Shown in pieces: positions 5,954-6,722 of a stretch of DNA of 6,722 nt. The notes under the pieces were generated by a model, which had not been told where the DNA came from, did not search any database, and saw only the letters and a program-made list of their open reading frames with translations. The DNA is taken from NCBI GenBank assembly GCA_016784705.1, contig JADHUD010000133.1, positions 1 through 6,722 of the forward strand, read 5' to 3'. Position numbers and translations under genes: made by a program. How positions within the stretch are numbered: the stretch's first letter is position 1; every line of letters starts with the position of its first letter. Origin of the DNA: Spirochaetia bacterium (GTDB lineage Bacteria > Spirochaetota > Spirochaetia > JABMQR01).

Positions 5954-6722
5954 GCGAATAATAAAGGGTATTCCCGCCTCACCCGGGATATCAATAGGAA
6001 AAGTATTTCTCTACTCGACCCAGAAGCTTACTGTGCCCTCTTACTCTATCGATGAGGAAGAAGTTGCAGGCGAGATAGCTCGGTTTAATACGGCTATCAA
6101 AAAGGGTAAGCAGGATCTTCAGAACCTGATAGAAAAAACCCGTAAGAGTGCAGGTAAAAAGGATCTTGAAATAATTGAAACTCATCTGATGATGATTGAA
6201 GATCCGGATTTAAAAAATCAGATAGTTCAGAGAATAGCTGAAGAGGGTAAGAATGCTGAACACATCGTGGAAGATACCATTGCACTGATGATAAAAACCC
6301 TGGAAGATTCTGATGATGAATACCTGAATGAACGGGTTGTTGACCTGGTAGATGTTCAGAGCAGGATTTTACATCATTTAATGTATATTGAACGCACTTC
6401 ACTGGTAGATATTGAAGAAGAGGTTGTTATAGTGGCTCAAACGCTGCTCCCTTCCGAAGTACTTACCATGAATAAAAAATATATAAAGGGAATTGTGCTT
6501 GATGCCGGCGGAAAAACCTCACATACGGCAATTCTTGCAAGATCATTTGAGATTCCGGCTGTACTCGGTCTCTCTAATGTGACAAAGAAAGTGAGAAACG
6601 GTAATACGATAATAGTTGATGGGAATCAGGGTGCGGTAATATTGCGGCCTGGCAGAAATACCATTGAGGATTATACCTTACGGTTGGATAAGTGGAATAA
6701 GCATGAGCAGGAACTGCTGCTG
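5952..6722 (+). CDS. ptsI: PTS Enzyme I (phosphoenolpyruvate-protein phosphotransferase), N-terminal part
   Basis: The frame is open from ATG 5952 to the window end: 257 codons of an expected ~570-590, so the 3' end is outside. The N-terminus MRIIKGIPASPGISIGKVFL is typical of Enzyme I. The helical HPr-binding part carries IETHLMMIEDPDL (75-87) and DDEYLNERVVDLVDV (121-135). The phosphohistidine domain has GGKTSHTAILARSFEIPAVLG (186-206), with H191 matching the active-site His189 of E. coli. Enzyme I takes phosphate from PEP onto this His and passes it to HPr, for sugar transport or regulation. The start directly at an Enzyme I motif, without a GAF domain, argues against PtsP. The PEP-binding C-terminal barrel is not visible. 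No Shine-Dalgarno precedes the ATG; a strong promoter lies immediately upstream, suggesting leaderless translation. Divergent from the GerMN gene. No HPr gene is in the window. Confidence 0.95.
   Translation, partial: MRIIKGIPASPGISIGKVFLYSTQKLTVPSYSIDEEEVAGEIARFNTAIKKGKQDLQNLIEKTRKSAGKKDLEIIETHLMMIEDPDLKNQIVQRIAEEGKNAEHIVEDTIALMIKTLEDSDDEYLNERVVDLVDVQSRILHHLMYIERTSLVDIEEEVVIVAQTLLPSEVLTMNKKYIKGIVLDAGGKTSHTAILARSFEIPAVLGLSNVTKKVRNGNTIIVDGNQGAVILRPGRNTIEDYTLRLDKWNKHEQELLL

Noticed and set aside
6097..6402. 101-codon - strand frame over the ptsI region
   Set aside because: The + strand encodes unmistakable Enzyme I across this stretch, so this is a shadow.

Overview
The window is a stretch of bacterial chromosome of moderate GC that is almost fully coding. 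It looks most like a spirochaete (Treponema/Spirochaeta relatives). That guess rests on the spirochaete-like style of the RpoA N-terminus, a TlyA-type methyltransferase, and a GerMN-domain membrane protein in what need not be a spore former. It comes from memory of these families, not from a search. No mobile element, CRISPR array, phage gene, tRNA or rRNA is visible.

Layout: (1) Positions 1-1814 hold the distal end of the alpha ribosomal operon on the + strand: rpsD (only its 3' part), rpoA and rplQ. The genes are packed tightly, with an 8-nt gap and then an 11-nt overlap, and a textbook intrinsic terminator at 1901-1930 closes the unit. (2) A near-consensus sigma70 promoter (1964-1992) starts a second + strand unit: rny (membrane-anchored RNase Y), a YmdB-type metallophosphodiesterase, and a TlyA-type rRNA 2'-O-methyltransferase. 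This is an RNA-centred set. (3) On the - strand, converging on tlyA, is a single-pass membrane protein with a GerMN domain and an unusual eight-serine tract encoded by a hexanucleotide repeat. (4) Diverging from it, on the + strand from 5952 and running off the window, is ptsI, PTS Enzyme I, including its phosphorylatable histidine.

The first two units serve gene expression: translation, transcription, mRNA turnover and rRNA modification. Enzyme I would phosphorylate HPr with PEP, for sugar uptake or regulation; no HPr or EII gene lies in the window.

I see no clearly new multi-gene system. The most interesting spot is the short divergent region between the GerMN gene and ptsI (about 5846-5953). 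Good -10 elements sit only 8-9 nt from both plausible ATG codons, no Shine-Dalgarno sequence precedes either, and three compact inverted repeats are packed in. This suggests a divergently controlled pair of leaderless or nearly leaderless transcripts. The alternative is that the - strand gene starts farther upstream at 5923 and covers the ptsI -35 box.
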